Shown here: positions 23,849 through 32,573 of the stretch, piece by piece
How the letters are laid out: every line of letters starts with the position of its first letter
Position numbering within the stretch: the first letter of the stretch is position 1
Assembly (NCBI GenBank): GCA_000403335.2
Contig: KE159630.1
Location: forward strand, 569,568 to 611,711
DNA from: Lachnospiraceae bacterium MD335
Lineage (GTDB): Bacteria > Bacillota > Clostridia > Lachnospirales > Lachnospiraceae
Direction of reading: 5' to 3'
Length of the DNA: 42,144 nucleotides
Notes under the pieces: generated by a model
Told to the model about the DNA's origin: nothing
Database searches by the model: none
What the model saw: the letters and a program-made list of their open reading frames with translations, nothing else
Position numbers and translations under genes: made by a program

Positions 23849-24352
23849 ATGAATGTTACGAGCAGCGGTATTGTAAACGGGGTAATCCAGCCCCAATATG
23901 GCGGGCATGGGACGCAATTCAATGAAAACGGCATCCCTACTTATTCTTTACCCTTTAAGGTGGAAGATGCGCCGCAGGAAACGGTGTCGATTGCCATTGT
24001 TTTGGAGGACAAGGACGCATACCCGGTGACAGGGGGATTTGCATGGATACACTGGCTGGCGGCAAATATTACCCGTTTTGAGGTTAAGGAGAATGAGAGC
24101 CAGACGGCGGATGACTTTGTGCAGGGAAGGAACAGTTGGACGAGCATACAGGGCGGAGAGCAGTCTGCGGAGCTTTCCTGTTATTACGGTGGGATGACGC
24201 CGCCGGATAAACCGCACATATATGAACTTCATGTGTATGCCTTGGATAAGATGCTAGAGTTGGAAAAGGGATTTCTGCTGAATGAACTTCACCGGGAAAT
24301 GGACGGGCATATCTTAGACCAGTTTACGCTGAAAGGGATATATGAAAATTAA
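23849..24352 (+). CDS. YbhB/YbcL family (PEBP/Raf-kinase-inhibitor-like) protein
   Basis: A 167-residue soluble protein with the family pattern: PTYSLPFKVEDAPQETVSIA, then IVLEDKDAYP, FAWIHWLAANI, GMTPPDKPHIYELHVYALD and a final LDQFTLKGIYEN. These proteins fold as a beta-sandwich that binds an anionic or lipid-like ligand; bacterial roles are poorly known. TTGGAGG precedes the ATG. It is full length, in contrast with the truncated relative at 15196-15438. Paired with an HxlR regulator, a response to a reactive small molecule is plausible. Confidence 0.88.
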   Translation: MNVTSSGIVNGVIQPQYGGHGTQFNENGIPTYSLPFKVEDAPQETVSIAIVLEDKDAYPVTGGFAWIHWLAANITRFEVKENESQTADDFVQGRNSWTSIQGGEQSAELSCYYGGMTPPDKPHIYELHVYALDKMLELEKGFLLNELHREMDGHILDQFTLKGIYEN

Positions 24353-24381
24353 ATAGCTGGCACATTAAGGGCGAGAGCGTA

Positions 24382-24420
24382 AAAATGAAAAGGGAGCAGT
24401 ACTGGCTCCCTTTTCATTTT
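24382..24420. terminator. Bidirectional terminator between convergent units
   Basis: A perfect 16-bp stem (AAAATGAAAAGGGAGC with GCTCCCTTTTCATTTT) ends both the rightward PEBP gene and the leftward kinase gene. Confidence 0.92.
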
Positions 24421-24458
24421 GTACTTCTTATTTTTGGAGAATAGTAGTTCCATGCCAT

Positions 24459-25769
24459 CTATTGCTGTTTTAAGGGAAGAAATATTTTGAAAGTGCATCC
24501 TCCTCCAGGCGTATCAAACAGTTTAATTTTTCCTTCCAGTTTATGGACTAAATCATTTGCGATGCTAAGTCCGAGTCCAAAATGCTCCCTTTGGGTACGG
24601 GATTTGTCACTTTGATAGAAACGATCAAAGATAAATGGTTTCTCTTTTTCGCTGATTCCGATTCCATGATCTATGATGGTAAATATCAATTCATTTTTTC
24701 TTACAGATGCGTTTAATGAAATTTCAGATTCGGGCGGTGAGTATGAAACCGCATTATCAAGAAAAATACTGATAATCTGGTCTAACCGGTCTGCATCGGA
24801 ATAAAGCGGCGGACAGCATTCATCTGGTATATTAAGCTGTAATTGTATATCCTTTTTTCTACAGATACGTTCAAATTTTGTATATAGGTTTATCAATAAC
24901 GTGTCAACATTGACCTCATCCATGTGGAAAGACCAGTTTCCAGCATCAATGGATGAGAGCAGGAGCAGATCACGGATAAGCCGGGACATTCGTGATACCT
25001 CTGCATCAATCACCCGTACATGATCCGTAACAGTATCTGGAATATTCGGTACAGATTCAATCATTTCAGCGGAGGAAAGGATCGCTGCCAATGGGGCTTT
25101 GCATTCATGGGAAACGGCAGCGATAAAGTCTTTCTGGCTCTGCATGGCTTTTTCGGTGGGTTTTACAGCCTTTCTGATCAGTATTTTGGAAAGGCAGATA
25201 ATAGAAACGAGGACGCCGCACCATATACAGAAATAATATCCGGATTTCGGTTTTAACAATGTGGCAAAGCTGGATTTTTCTTTTATTGCGGTAACTGTAT
25301 ATATGGTGCTATAGTCTGTTACAACCAGACAACTTACACAATAATATTTTTTCCCGTTTAAGGCTTGGATGGTATAAGTTCCGCTTTGCCTGCTGTAATA
25401 ATAGTCTTTCAGGCTGGATGGACTAAAGGTAAAATCGCCCTCCGTATCCAGCAATGTAGTCAAAAAAGTATCAATGATATCCGTATTGTTTCCTAAATAT
25501 TCACTCTGGTAAAGAGAACGCCCGTTATCAGAAAAAAGCTGAAAGTACATATCACGCCTTCCTTCATAAAGCTTCAAGCATGTTTGATAATCAGATTCAT
25601 GCTCTAATTGTAGGACAAGGGTGGTTGTCATCCTGTTAAAGTAAGCCAGTTCCGAATTCCTCTTTGCCTTTATATTTTCATGGACCATCAGGCAGAATAC
25701 GATAGAAAAGATGAACATGAGGGAGCCAACCATCAAAAAATAAAGATTTCTTTTAAGGCTTTGTACCAT
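24459..25769 (-). CDS. Sensor histidine kinase (OmpR-partner type)
   Basis: A 436-residue kinase: membrane segment near residues 10-28, an extracytoplasmic sensor of about 145 residues, a second membrane segment near 178-198, then HisKA with H221 (AVSHECKAPLAAI) and HATPase (N-box FLDNAVSYSP, DHGIGI, FDRFYQ, FGLGLSI). The H-box has Cys where Leu is usual (HECKAPL for HELKTPL). GGAGG precedes the ATG, and the start overlaps the regulator gene by 17 bases. It probably senses a wall- or membrane-active compound and controls the divergent transporter. Confidence 0.92.
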   Translation of the reverse strand: MVQSLKRNLYFLMVGSLMFIFSIVFCLMVHENIKAKRNSELAYFNRMTTTLVLQLEHESDYQTCLKLYEGRRDMYFQLFSDNGRSLYQSEYLGNNTDIIDTFLTTLLDTEGDFTFSPSSLKDYYYSRQSGTYTIQALNGKKYYCVSCLVVTDYSTIYTVTAIKEKSSFATLLKPKSGYYFCIWCGVLVSIICLSKILIRKAVKPTEKAMQSQKDFIAAVSHECKAPLAAILSSAEMIESVPNIPDTVTDHVRVIDAEVSRMSRLIRDLLLLSSIDAGNWSFHMDEVNVDTLLINLYTKFERICRKKDIQLQLNIPDECCPPLYSDADRLDQIISIFLDNAVSYSPPESEISLNASVRKNELIFTIIDHGIGISEKEKPFIFDRFYQSDKSRTQREHFGLGLSIANDLVHKLEGKIKLFDTPGGGCTFKIFLPLKQQ

Positions 25770-26448
25770 GCTTTACCTCCAATATAAATCCGGAGCCGTA
25801 GATAGAGGCCAGGACACATTCACTTCCGACAGTGCGGAGGCGTTTTCGTAAAAAATAGATGTAGTTATCCAGATTCTTTGATTCCACGTCTGCATCCGTT
25901 TCCCAAACCTTTTGTATAAGTTGCTCCCTCGTAAGCACGATCTCCGGCTTTTCAAGAAAGATACCCATTAAATGGAATTCTGTCGGTGTCAGTACCAAAT
26001 GATTGTTTCTGCATTCAAGCTGTCTTTTTGAAATGTCAAGGGAAAGATCATGGTAAGTAAGACAGTTTTGCCTGGCCATAATAGCCGGCCTGCGGGTCAA
26101 TGCCCTGATCCGTGCAGATAATTCGCTGATGTGAAAGGGTTTTGTAAGGTAATCATCAGCACCATTGTCTAACCCTTCAATTTTATCCTGTAATTCGGAC
26201 ATCCCGGTAATGATAATAACGGGAATCTGTATTTTCTTATTCCGCATTGCTTTTATGATGGCAAGGCCGTCTATAACGGGGAGCATACGGTCAATAACAG
26301 CCAAGTCATAACTGTTTCCCTGGTCTAAGGCAAGTAGAAAACCTTCCTCTCCGTCATTGCAGGCATCCACGATATATCCCTCTTTTGTAAGCTGCTGTTT
26401 TATATTGCCACACAGGTATTTGTCATCTTCTAATAATAGAATTTTCAT
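25753..26448 (-). CDS. OmpR/PhoB-family response regulator
   Basis: A 231-residue regulator: receiver domain (EDD near residues 7-9, phosphoacceptor D53 in AVIDRMLP, lysine in DDYLTKPF) and winged-helix DNA-binding domain (LVLTPTEFHLMGIFL, REQLIQKVWE, LDNYIYFLRKRL). The ATG at 26448 follows TTGGAG; a TTG four codons earlier is less likely. It is paired with the overlapping kinase gene, and reads away from the lipoprotein-ABC transporter operon whose control region has matching direct and inverted repeats. Confidence 0.92.
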   Translation of the reverse strand: MKILLLEDDKYLCGNIKQQLTKEGYIVDACNDGEEGFLLALDQGNSYDLAVIDRMLPVIDGLAIIKAMRNKKIQIPVIIITGMSELQDKIEGLDNGADDYLTKPFHISELSARIRALTRRPAIMARQNCLTYHDLSLDISKRQLECRNNHLVLTPTEFHLMGIFLEKPEIVLTREQLIQKVWETDADVESKNLDNYIYFLRKRLRTVGSECVLASIYGSGFILEVKHGTKP

Positions 26449-26471
26449 AGCGGCCTCCAATCCGTCAGATT

Positions 26472-26554
26472 CCTATACTAAGTATAGCAAAACAATTCCT
26501 AAAAATCTTCTAAAAAATACTTAATATTGGGTGATGAAATAGGAGATTTTTAGG
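26472..26554. promoter_or_regulatory. Divergent control region with regulator-binding repeats
   Basis: CTATACT-A-AGTATAG (26472-26486) contains a leftward -10 (TATACT). A direct repeat CCTAAAAATCT then TCTAAAAAATA (26498-26519, 11-bp period) fits OmpR-type binding. CCTAAAAATCT recurs inverted as AGATTTTTAGG at 26544-26554. The leftward -35 is poor, as expected for an activated, self-controlled regulator. Confidence 0.6.
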
Positions 26555-26637
26555 ATGGCCGGATGTTATTCTTTGAATATGTTCAATGAAACATAGAACA
26601 GGCAAAAAGCCAAATAAAAAGAAAAGAGGTATGGAAG

Positions 26638-27237
26638 ATGAGAAAAAAGATGTTGAAAGCTGCAGGAGTTCTTTGTTTGTCCGTGGTTTTGTGTATGGGC
26701 ATGGCGGGATGTGCAGGAAAAGAAAATGAGCAGCCGGAGCCGTCAGATGTGCATATGACAAATGAGAGCGGCTATAACGAGGAAATTGCGGCGGATGGAA
26801 AAAACAGCAGCAATGAGGCAGAGGGCGGTCAGGAAGATATGAATAACACTGATGCGAAAAACAGCGGCGAGATTGCAGATAATCACGAAGAAGGTGTATT
26901 TTATGACGGGGCAAATCTAAGCGGGCGAGTTGTTGATTTTACGGATACAGGTTTCACCATAACTCCCCGGACATTGATTATAAATGAGGATGGCTCAATG
27001 GAAGGAGGTATTGCAGCTCCCGGTTATGAATCGGATGAAACGAATATAAACATAACCTATGCGGAGGATGTTATTTTTCAAATTATAAATTTCAGCATGG
27101 GATCGCAGACAGAAACTTCGAGAGAGGACACTGACAAAAACAGTATCAAGAAAGAAACGGATGTGAATATATTTGGCACTTGTCAGGATGAAAAACACTG
27201 GATTGCTGACAAAGTTGTTATCACAAGGTGGCAGTAG
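26638..27237 (+). CDS. Lipoprotein of the ABC transporter operon
   Basis: A 199-residue protein with a lipoprotein signal (basic start, hydrophobic run, GMAGC lipobox, Cys near residue 25), a disordered acidic stretch to about residue 85 and a beta-rich end (LSGRVVDFTDTGFTITPRTL, ITYAEDVIFQIINF). No known domain is evident. It heads the operon with two FtsX-like permeases and an ATPase; extracytoplasmic lipoproteins in such operons may bind the exported or sensed ligand. Confidence 0.75.
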   Translation: MRKKMLKAAGVLCLSVVLCMGMAGCAGKENEQPEPSDVHMTNESGYNEEIAADGKNSSNEAEGGQEDMNNTDAKNSGEIADNHEEGVFYDGANLSGRVVDFTDTGFTITPRTLIINEDGSMEGGIAAPGYESDETNINITYAEDVIFQIINFSMGSQTETSREDTDKNSIKKETDVNIFGTCQDEKHWIADKVVITRWQ

Positions 27238-27246
27238 GAGGTCAGG

Positions 27247-28446
27247 ATGGGCTGTTTGGAAAGAGCGCTCTGCTACATCCGGAGAAAAAAGATGAAGTCC
27301 GTATTATTGCTGTTTTTGTTTCTGGTAATCAACAGCATGGTTTTAGGCACATTGGGAATACGGAAAGTATCTTTAGAGCTGGCAGAAGAACTTCGGAAGA
27401 ATGCAGAGAGCAAAATAATATTGGAGAGCATGGAGGCGGATCACCCTTTTGAAGAAACAGATATGCAGGCAATCGAAGAGGAACCCAATGTAAACTGGCT
27501 CAACCGGATATCGGAGATACAGGTTATTTCTACAACCTGTATCCCGGTTGCAGGCAGTGAAGGTTCTGAAAATACATTTACCGTTCACGGGTACGATGAA
27601 CTGGAGAAAGACAGCCCGTTTGCGGATAAAGTTTATCGGATTACAGAGGGGAATTATCCACAGGGAAGTGAAGATATTGTAGTGAATCAGTTTCTGGCAG
27701 AAGATAATGGAATTCAGTTAGGCGATAAAATTGTGTTTGAAACGGTGGATGGAAGGGAGCAGGAAGCGGTCGTTGCCGGATTGTTCCTGTCGGGGATGGA
27801 ACGGAGCCAGACCGAAAATGTGCGGACAGTGAACCGCATTGAAAACCAGATTTATGGAACGGCAGATTTTGTGAACAGGCTGTCCGGCAGGACTTGCTTT
27901 TTAAATGTGGCAGTGTATGTAAATGATCCGGAGCAGCTTACGGATACAAAAGAAGTATTGGAAAAAATGTACCAGGACAGGGCTGCGATTGGGATAGCAG
28001 ATAATACATTCCAAAAATTAAAAATGATGATCGGACAGACAGGCAGAATTACGTTTTTGATTTTTGTCCTGACGGTAACTGCCGGCAGTTTGATAACAGG
28101 ACTTTTGCTTGCCATGTGGATGCGCAGCCGGAAAACGGAGATTGCTGTTCTGATCAGTTTGGGCATAGCAAAAGGAAATATATTATCTCAAATGATTTTG
28201 GAAGAGATGATATTGTATTTTGTCGCATTCGTGGGAGCGGGAATTGCAACAAAGCTCTTATTACCACGGATTAGCAATAGTCTTGCCATCATGCAGGGGA
28301 ACAGCATAGCATTGGAATTATCATTTAGCTGGCAGTCAGGAGTTTTATGTATCGGACTGGCTGGTGTTGTAATATTGACTGGAATTGCCATTTTTCCATA
28401 TATGAAAAAGCCTGTGAAAGAAACCTTGTCGGAAATGGAGGGATAA
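27247..28446 (+). CDS. ABC transporter permease, FtsX/MacB-like (first)
   Basis: A 399-residue permease: one membrane segment near residues 18-38, a large extracytoplasmic domain (MacB-PCD-like; VYRITEGNYPQGSEDIVVNQ, LGDKIVFETVDGREQEAVV) and three C-terminal membrane segments (about 265-290, 310-340, 360-385) as in FtsX. AGGAGG precedes the ATG. The permease-permease-ATPase set beside a two-component system recalls the Vex123/VncRS arrangement of streptococci. Substrate unknown; peptides or membrane-active antibiotics are typical. Confidence 0.88.
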   Translation: MGCLERALCYIRRKKMKSVLLLFLFLVINSMVLGTLGIRKVSLELAEELRKNAESKIILESMEADHPFEETDMQAIEEEPNVNWLNRISEIQVISTTCIPVAGSEGSENTFTVHGYDELEKDSPFADKVYRITEGNYPQGSEDIVVNQFLAEDNGIQLGDKIVFETVDGREQEAVVAGLFLSGMERSQTENVRTVNRIENQIYGTADFVNRLSGRTCFLNVAVYVNDPEQLTDTKEVLEKMYQDRAAIGIADNTFQKLKMMIGQTGRITFLIFVLTVTAGSLITGLLLAMWMRSRKTEIAVLISLGIAKGNILSQMILEEMILYFVAFVGAGIATKLLLPRISNSLAIMQGNSIALELSFSWQSGVLCIGLAGVVILTGIAIFPYMKKPVKETLSEMEG

Positions 28447-28447
28447 C

Positions 28448-29887
28448 ATGAACATCTTAGAGTTAAGTATACGCTGTCTGGTTCGGAAACGGGCAAAGAC
28501 AATTCTTCTTTTAAGCATTGTTTTTGTAACAGCCTGCTTTATCTATGCCGGGTGGGCGTGCAAATCCGCAAATGTACAGACGCAGACGGAAGGTAAACAG
28601 GCGCTTGGGGCATCTTTCAGGATGGAAGAAAATGAAGCGGACAGGCATGACAGGACGGCAGAGGCAATAGAAAAATTAGGCGGGCAGAACGGGAGCGTGG
28701 ATGGATCGCATATAGAGCAGCTTGAATCAGGGGATTGGATGATATGGCATGATAACTCTTTTGAAACCCTGCAGATGGAGGATATTGAAACACTTGCAGG
28801 GCAGGAAGGGATTGCGGAATATAATGTCACCACGGCGAACATAGTGGTCAATCCTGTAAATTTTGTACGGATTGAAGACCCGGATGTAGACCAGCATTCA
28901 GACCTGTTGGGTGTGTCATTGCGGGGAAATATGGAAATGCGGCTGGATTTCGATGTGCAGAATGGGAATATAGAAGTAAATGAGGGACGTATGATCACAG
29001 CAGAGGATAAAGATGTATGCGTCATATCAAGGGAGCTGGCAGAATTAAATGGATTGACGGTTGGGGATAAACTGGAATTTAATGACCGGAAAGAGCGTGA
29101 AACATCTAAGGTTTACAGTGCGGAGATCGTCGGGATTTATGATACAGTCCATAAAATCACACCCATCATGTACGGGGACAGCTATCGGAGTGAGAACATC
29201 ATCATGACAGACCTGCGTTTCCCGGAAAAGCCGCAGGGATGCGAGGGAGATCCGCTATATCAATATGCGACATTCTGGGTAGAGAATGTAGATGAGTATG
29301 AAACGGTAAAGGAGAGGATCAGGAAAGCTGACATTGACTGGAAACGCTATGATTTCCTTGACAATACCGGGATGAGCGATACGATGGCAGCGAATTTCGG
29401 AGATCTGGATGAAATGAGTACCATAATACTGATCTTAGTTGCCGTTTCGGGCGCAGTCATTATTTTTCTTGTATTCCTGTTCTGGCTGAAAGGCAGGGTG
29501 CATGAAATAGGTATATTTTTGGCAATCGGGAAAGGCAAGGCTGCCATTATAGCACAGATGATACTGGAAGGAATCCTGATAGGATGTGTTTCTTTTACGC
29601 TGGCAACTGTATGTGCACCTTCATTATCTAAAAGTGTTGCAGATTATCTGGTGGGTTATCAAGTTCAGCAACAGGAGGAACAGAGGAAAGCGGAAGAAGG
29701 CATGACAGGAGGTGCAGGAGTGGCAGAATATGAAACAAAGGTAATGGGTGTTAAAACTGAAGTGACAGGAAAAATAGTCCTGCTGTCTGCCTGTTCTGTA
29801 TTGGGTGTGATTTTGGCTGCGGTTTCATCATCCTGCATATTTGTGGTAATACAGAAACCAAAAGAAATTTTAAGCAAGATGGGCTAA
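28448..29887 (+). CDS. ABC transporter permease, FtsX/MacB-like (second)
   Basis: A 479-residue partner permease with the same plan: membrane segment near residues 17-35, large extracytoplasmic domain (EVNEGRMITAEDKDVCVISR, LTVGDKLEFNDR) and three C-terminal segments (about 325-350, 370-400, 440-465). The start is two bases after the previous stop, with GGAGGG inside the end of that gene. A charged, glutamine-rich loop (VQQQEEQRKAEEGMTGG) lies between the last two membrane segments. Confidence 0.88.
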   Translation: MNILELSIRCLVRKRAKTILLLSIVFVTACFIYAGWACKSANVQTQTEGKQALGASFRMEENEADRHDRTAEAIEKLGGQNGSVDGSHIEQLESGDWMIWHDNSFETLQMEDIETLAGQEGIAEYNVTTANIVVNPVNFVRIEDPDVDQHSDLLGVSLRGNMEMRLDFDVQNGNIEVNEGRMITAEDKDVCVISRELAELNGLTVGDKLEFNDRKERETSKVYSAEIVGIYDTVHKITPIMYGDSYRSENIIMTDLRFPEKPQGCEGDPLYQYATFWVENVDEYETVKERIRKADIDWKRYDFLDNTGMSDTMAANFGDLDEMSTIILILVAVSGAVIIFLVFLFWLKGRVHEIGIFLAIGKGKAAIIAQMILEGILIGCVSFTLATVCAPSLSKSVADYLVGYQVQQQEEQRKAEEGMTGGAGVAEYETKVMGVKTEVTGKIVLLSACSVLGVILAAVSSSCIFVVIQKPKEILSKMG

Positions 29888-29897
29888 AGGAGGCTGT

Positions 29898-30545
29898 ATG
29901 TTAGAGTTAAAGGATGTTTCATATTATTATAAATCACAGAAAGATAAGACGATTCTGAATCATGTAACTTACCAATTTAAGAAGGGTGTTATGTATGCCA
30001 TTTTAGGTTCCAGCGGTTCAGGAAAAACAACGCTTTTATCTTTGCTGGCGGGGCTGGATGTGCCGGTTGAGGGGACTGTCTGCGTTGCAGGAGAGGATAT
30101 TCTGCAAAGGGGATTAAATGCACATCGAAAGGATCATGTTTCACTGGTCTTTCAAAATTATAATCTGATCGACTATTTAACGCCGGTTGAAAATGTAAAG
30201 TTAGGTGGGAAAGCCGATGCGGAAGAATTGCTGGCGCAGATGGGCATTGATGAGGCGCAGCGGAAAAGAAATGTGATGCAGTTGTCCGGAGGCCAACAGC
30301 AGAGGGTAGCCATTGCAAGGGCATTGGCAAGCAAGGCGCCCATCCTGTTAGCGGATGAACCGACAGGAAATTTGGACGAGGATACTGCGAATGAGATTAT
30401 ATCTATTTTTCAGAAACTGGCTCATGAACAGGAAAAATGTGTGGTTGTTGTTACTCACAGCAGGGAACTGGCAGAGCAGGCGGATATCGTCCTGCGGTTA
30501 AAGAAAGGGAAAATCGCAGACGACACAGACAGCGGAGAAAATTAG
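29898..30545 (+). CDS. ABC transporter ATP-binding protein (MacB/LolD type)
   Basis: A 215-residue ATPase: Walker A GSSGSGKTT (residues 37-45), Q-loop FQNYNLIDYLTP, signature LSGGQQQRVAIARAL (near 127), Walker B ILLADEPTGNLD and H-loop VVVTHS. AGGAGG precedes the ATG. It should energise the two preceding FtsX-like permeases as a mechanotransmission-type transporter rather than a classical importer. Confidence 0.93.
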   Translation: MLELKDVSYYYKSQKDKTILNHVTYQFKKGVMYAILGSSGSGKTTLLSLLAGLDVPVEGTVCVAGEDILQRGLNAHRKDHVSLVFQNYNLIDYLTPVENVKLGGKADAEELLAQMGIDEAQRKRNVMQLSGGQQQRVAIARALASKAPILLADEPTGNLDEDTANEIISIFQKLAHEQEKCVVVVTHSRELAEQADIVLRLKKGKIADDTDSGEN

Positions 30546-30566
30546 ATACGATTGTGAGGAACATGG

Positions 30567-31556
30567 ATGGTAGCAGGTGGCAGAAATGTCAGGATGAACA
30601 GGCAGCAGATGGAGAGCAGAAGAAAAAAACAACAGATAAGGTGGAAATCATTATTAGTCAGAGTGGCGGTTTTGGTTGTGATTGTGTTCTGTATCAGAAA
30701 TATCTATGCCCGTCTGGAAGAAATGCAGATGGAATTGGAGCGGCTGGAGATACAGCAATATGGGAGGGTACAGACCAGCGCAGATGCGCAGCCACCAGAT
30801 AAACTGAATGATGTAGATTATATTGGCAGCATTGATACATGGGAAGTTGGCAAGCCTATAGAACGCACGGAAGCGGAAGTCCTGCAGCGGCTGGGTGAGC
30901 TGGGGCAGGCAAGCTCCCTGATAGAAGGGATTTATCAAAATCATTCCCAGTATCCGGGGGAGCTGCTTGCAGCGTTGGCAAATAATCCGGAAATGGCGGA
31001 TTTTGTTTCCGGATATCCTGACCGGAACAGAGTGACAGGGGGAATTACTGCATCCGAAAGAGAGCAGGAATTTCCACTGTTCCTCCAATGGGACAGGCGC
31101 TGGGGGTATGAGTCCTATGGGGGTAGCTGCATTGGGCTGGCAGGCTGCGGTCCAACGTGTTTGTCTATGGTATTGTTCTATCTGACCAGGGATGAAACAC
31201 ATACCCCGGACAGTATCGCCGCCTACAGTGCGGAAAATGGATATTATGTAGAGGGAACTGGTACATCATGGGCTTTGATGGAGGATGTACCAAAGCTGTA
31301 TGGCATTAAAGTCTTATCCGTAAGCTCCACTGCAAATAATATGAGGGCAGTACTTGATAATGGTGGAATTATCATATGTGCTATGGGGAAAGGGGATTTC
31401 ACAATATCCGGTCACTATGTTGTCATATATGGGTATGATAACGAGGGATTTATGGTAAACGATCCTAATTGCGTAGCAAGGAGCAGTAGGAGATGGGCAT
31501 TCAGTGAAATTGAAAATCAGATTAAAAGTATTTGGGTATATGACAAAGAGAAATAA
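30567..31556 (+). CDS. Membrane-anchored C39-like cysteine peptidase
   Basis: The 329-residue protein has a basic N-terminus, one membrane segment (about residues 28-45), a linker, and a papain-like peptidase_C39_2 domain (about 165-325). The likely catalytic Cys194 is in LAGCGPTCLSM, His in ISGHYVVIYGYD and Asp/Asn in MVNDPNC. These extracytoplasmic domains cleave peptides or wall cross-links. GTGAGGA lies near the ATG; an internal ATG at 30591 is possible. It closes the transporter operon and abuts effector locus 2, so processing of an exported peptide or signal is a tempting but unproved link. Confidence 0.82.
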   Translation: MVAGGRNVRMNRQQMESRRKKQQIRWKSLLVRVAVLVVIVFCIRNIYARLEEMQMELERLEIQQYGRVQTSADAQPPDKLNDVDYIGSIDTWEVGKPIERTEAEVLQRLGELGQASSLIEGIYQNHSQYPGELLAALANNPEMADFVSGYPDRNRVTGGITASEREQEFPLFLQWDRRWGYESYGGSCIGLAGCGPTCLSMVLFYLTRDETHTPDSIAAYSAENGYYVEGTGTSWALMEDVPKLYGIKVLSVSSTANNMRAVLDNGGIIICAMGKGDFTISGHYVVIYGYDNEGFMVNDPNCVARSSRRWAFSEIENQIKSIWVYDKEK

Positions 31557-31564
31557 ACCCTACA

Positions 31565-31700
31565 AAAGACAACCCGCCGCACGATGGCCATCATCCGCCA
31601 TATGCGGCGGTCTGCCTTTTCCGCAGGCAGGCCGGGCGGCCTGATAACGGAAACCGCTTGGAAAGCGGGGGAATCAGAGTTAATATGCTTACACGGGGGT
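31565..31700 (+). repeat. Locus leader repeat R3, copy 2
   Basis: CCGCCGC pairs with GCGGCGG across 31575-31605 (the CATATGCGGCGGTCTGCC arm is shared with copy 1). It is followed by GGAAAGCGGGGGAATCAGAG and TTAATATGCTTACACGG, as at 6098-6215. Relative to copy 1 it carries about 45 extra bases between these parts. Confidence 0.7.
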
Positions 31701-31776
31701 TTGCGTTTGTGCCGCCTTGCGGGGGATATTGAGAGCGGCAGAGGGGATATTAAGGATAAAAAGCGTCAATCCAGTT

Positions 31777-31837
31777 ACGCTGTCAAATCGTCTATTCACG
31801 CTGTCGGAGTTAAAAATATTCTTATTTTTCCGATACA
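31777..31837 (+). promoter_or_regulatory. Candidate LytTR operator and promoter of locus 2
   Basis: ACGCTGTC at 31777-31784 is repeated exactly at 31798-31805, 21 bp apart, the geometry of LytTR sites. A possible -10 (GATACA, 31832-31837) lies 29-31 bases past the second ACGCT, almost the same distance as at the similar site at 2948-3014. It directly precedes the LytTR regulator gene, suggesting self-control. Confidence 0.45.
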
Positions 31838-31857
31838 CGAAGTGAGGAAAGAAGGAG

Positions 31858-32562
31858 GTGGAGGCAATCAAAATAGCGGTCTGTGATGATGAAAAAAATA
31901 TAAGGAGCTACATCTGTTCGCTGGTTCGGAAACAGGGAGTGGAGTGTGAGGTCACGGAATATGCCACGGCGGAGGATTATTTTTTAGCGGGGGCTGATCA
32001 TGACCTGCTGTTTCTTGACATTGAGCTGAAAGGCCCGGATTCATCAATGGATGGTATGGAAATGGCAAAACGGATCAGGGGCATGGAAGATATCAAACAG
32101 CCCATCATCATATTTGTCACGGGCTATGAAAAATATGTGTATGATGCCTTTGACGTGGGGGCGTTCCAGTACCTGCTGAAACCCATTGACGAAGGGCGGT
32201 TTGCCGAGATTTTTAGGAGGGCGGCGCAGCAGGCCGGGCAGGGGAAAAGGGTGCTGATGGTCCAGTATGGGAATACGGGAAAAACAATACCGTTAAGCGA
32301 CATCTATTACATGGAAAGCCAGAACCATAAAATAGCCGTCCATATGAAGGACGGGATTTTGGAATATTATGCAAAAATGAGTGATCTGGAAGAAGAACTG
32401 CAGGGGCAGTTCTGCCGTGTCCACAAAGGCTACCTGGTCAACCTGTCCTATGTGGATGAATACAACAAAACAGAGGTAACGCTGACAAATGGGGAGAAGC
32501 TCCTGATCTCAAAATATAAGTATGAAGATTTTGTAAAAGCGTACCTGCGGTTTATGAAATAG
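31858..32562 (+). CDS. LytTR-family response regulator, locus 2
   Basis: A receiver domain (AVCDDE, phosphoacceptor near D54 in LLFLDIEL, YLLKPI) plus a LytTR domain (IYYMESQNHKIAVHM, FCRVHKGYLVNLSYVDEYNK, VTLTNGEKLLISKYK), about 234 residues, paralogous to the locus 1 regulator. The start is odd. The only standard codon after the upstream stop is a GTG (31858) that lies inside the GGAGG site itself. The best-spaced codon is an ATC at 31867, aligned with the second codon of the locus 1 protein. Initiation may be weak or non-canonical. Confidence 0.9.
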   Translation: MEAIKIAVCDDEKNIRSYICSLVRKQGVECEVTEYATAEDYFLAGADHDLLFLDIELKGPDSSMDGMEMAKRIRGMEDIKQPIIIFVTGYEKYVYDAFDVGAFQYLLKPIDEGRFAEIFRRAAQQAGQGKRVLMVQYGNTGKTIPLSDIYYMESQNHKIAVHMKDGILEYYAKMSDLEEELQGQFCRVHKGYLVNLSYVDEYNKTEVTLTNGEKLLISKYKYEDFVKAYLRFMK

Positions 32563-32573
32563 GAGGGCTGCCA

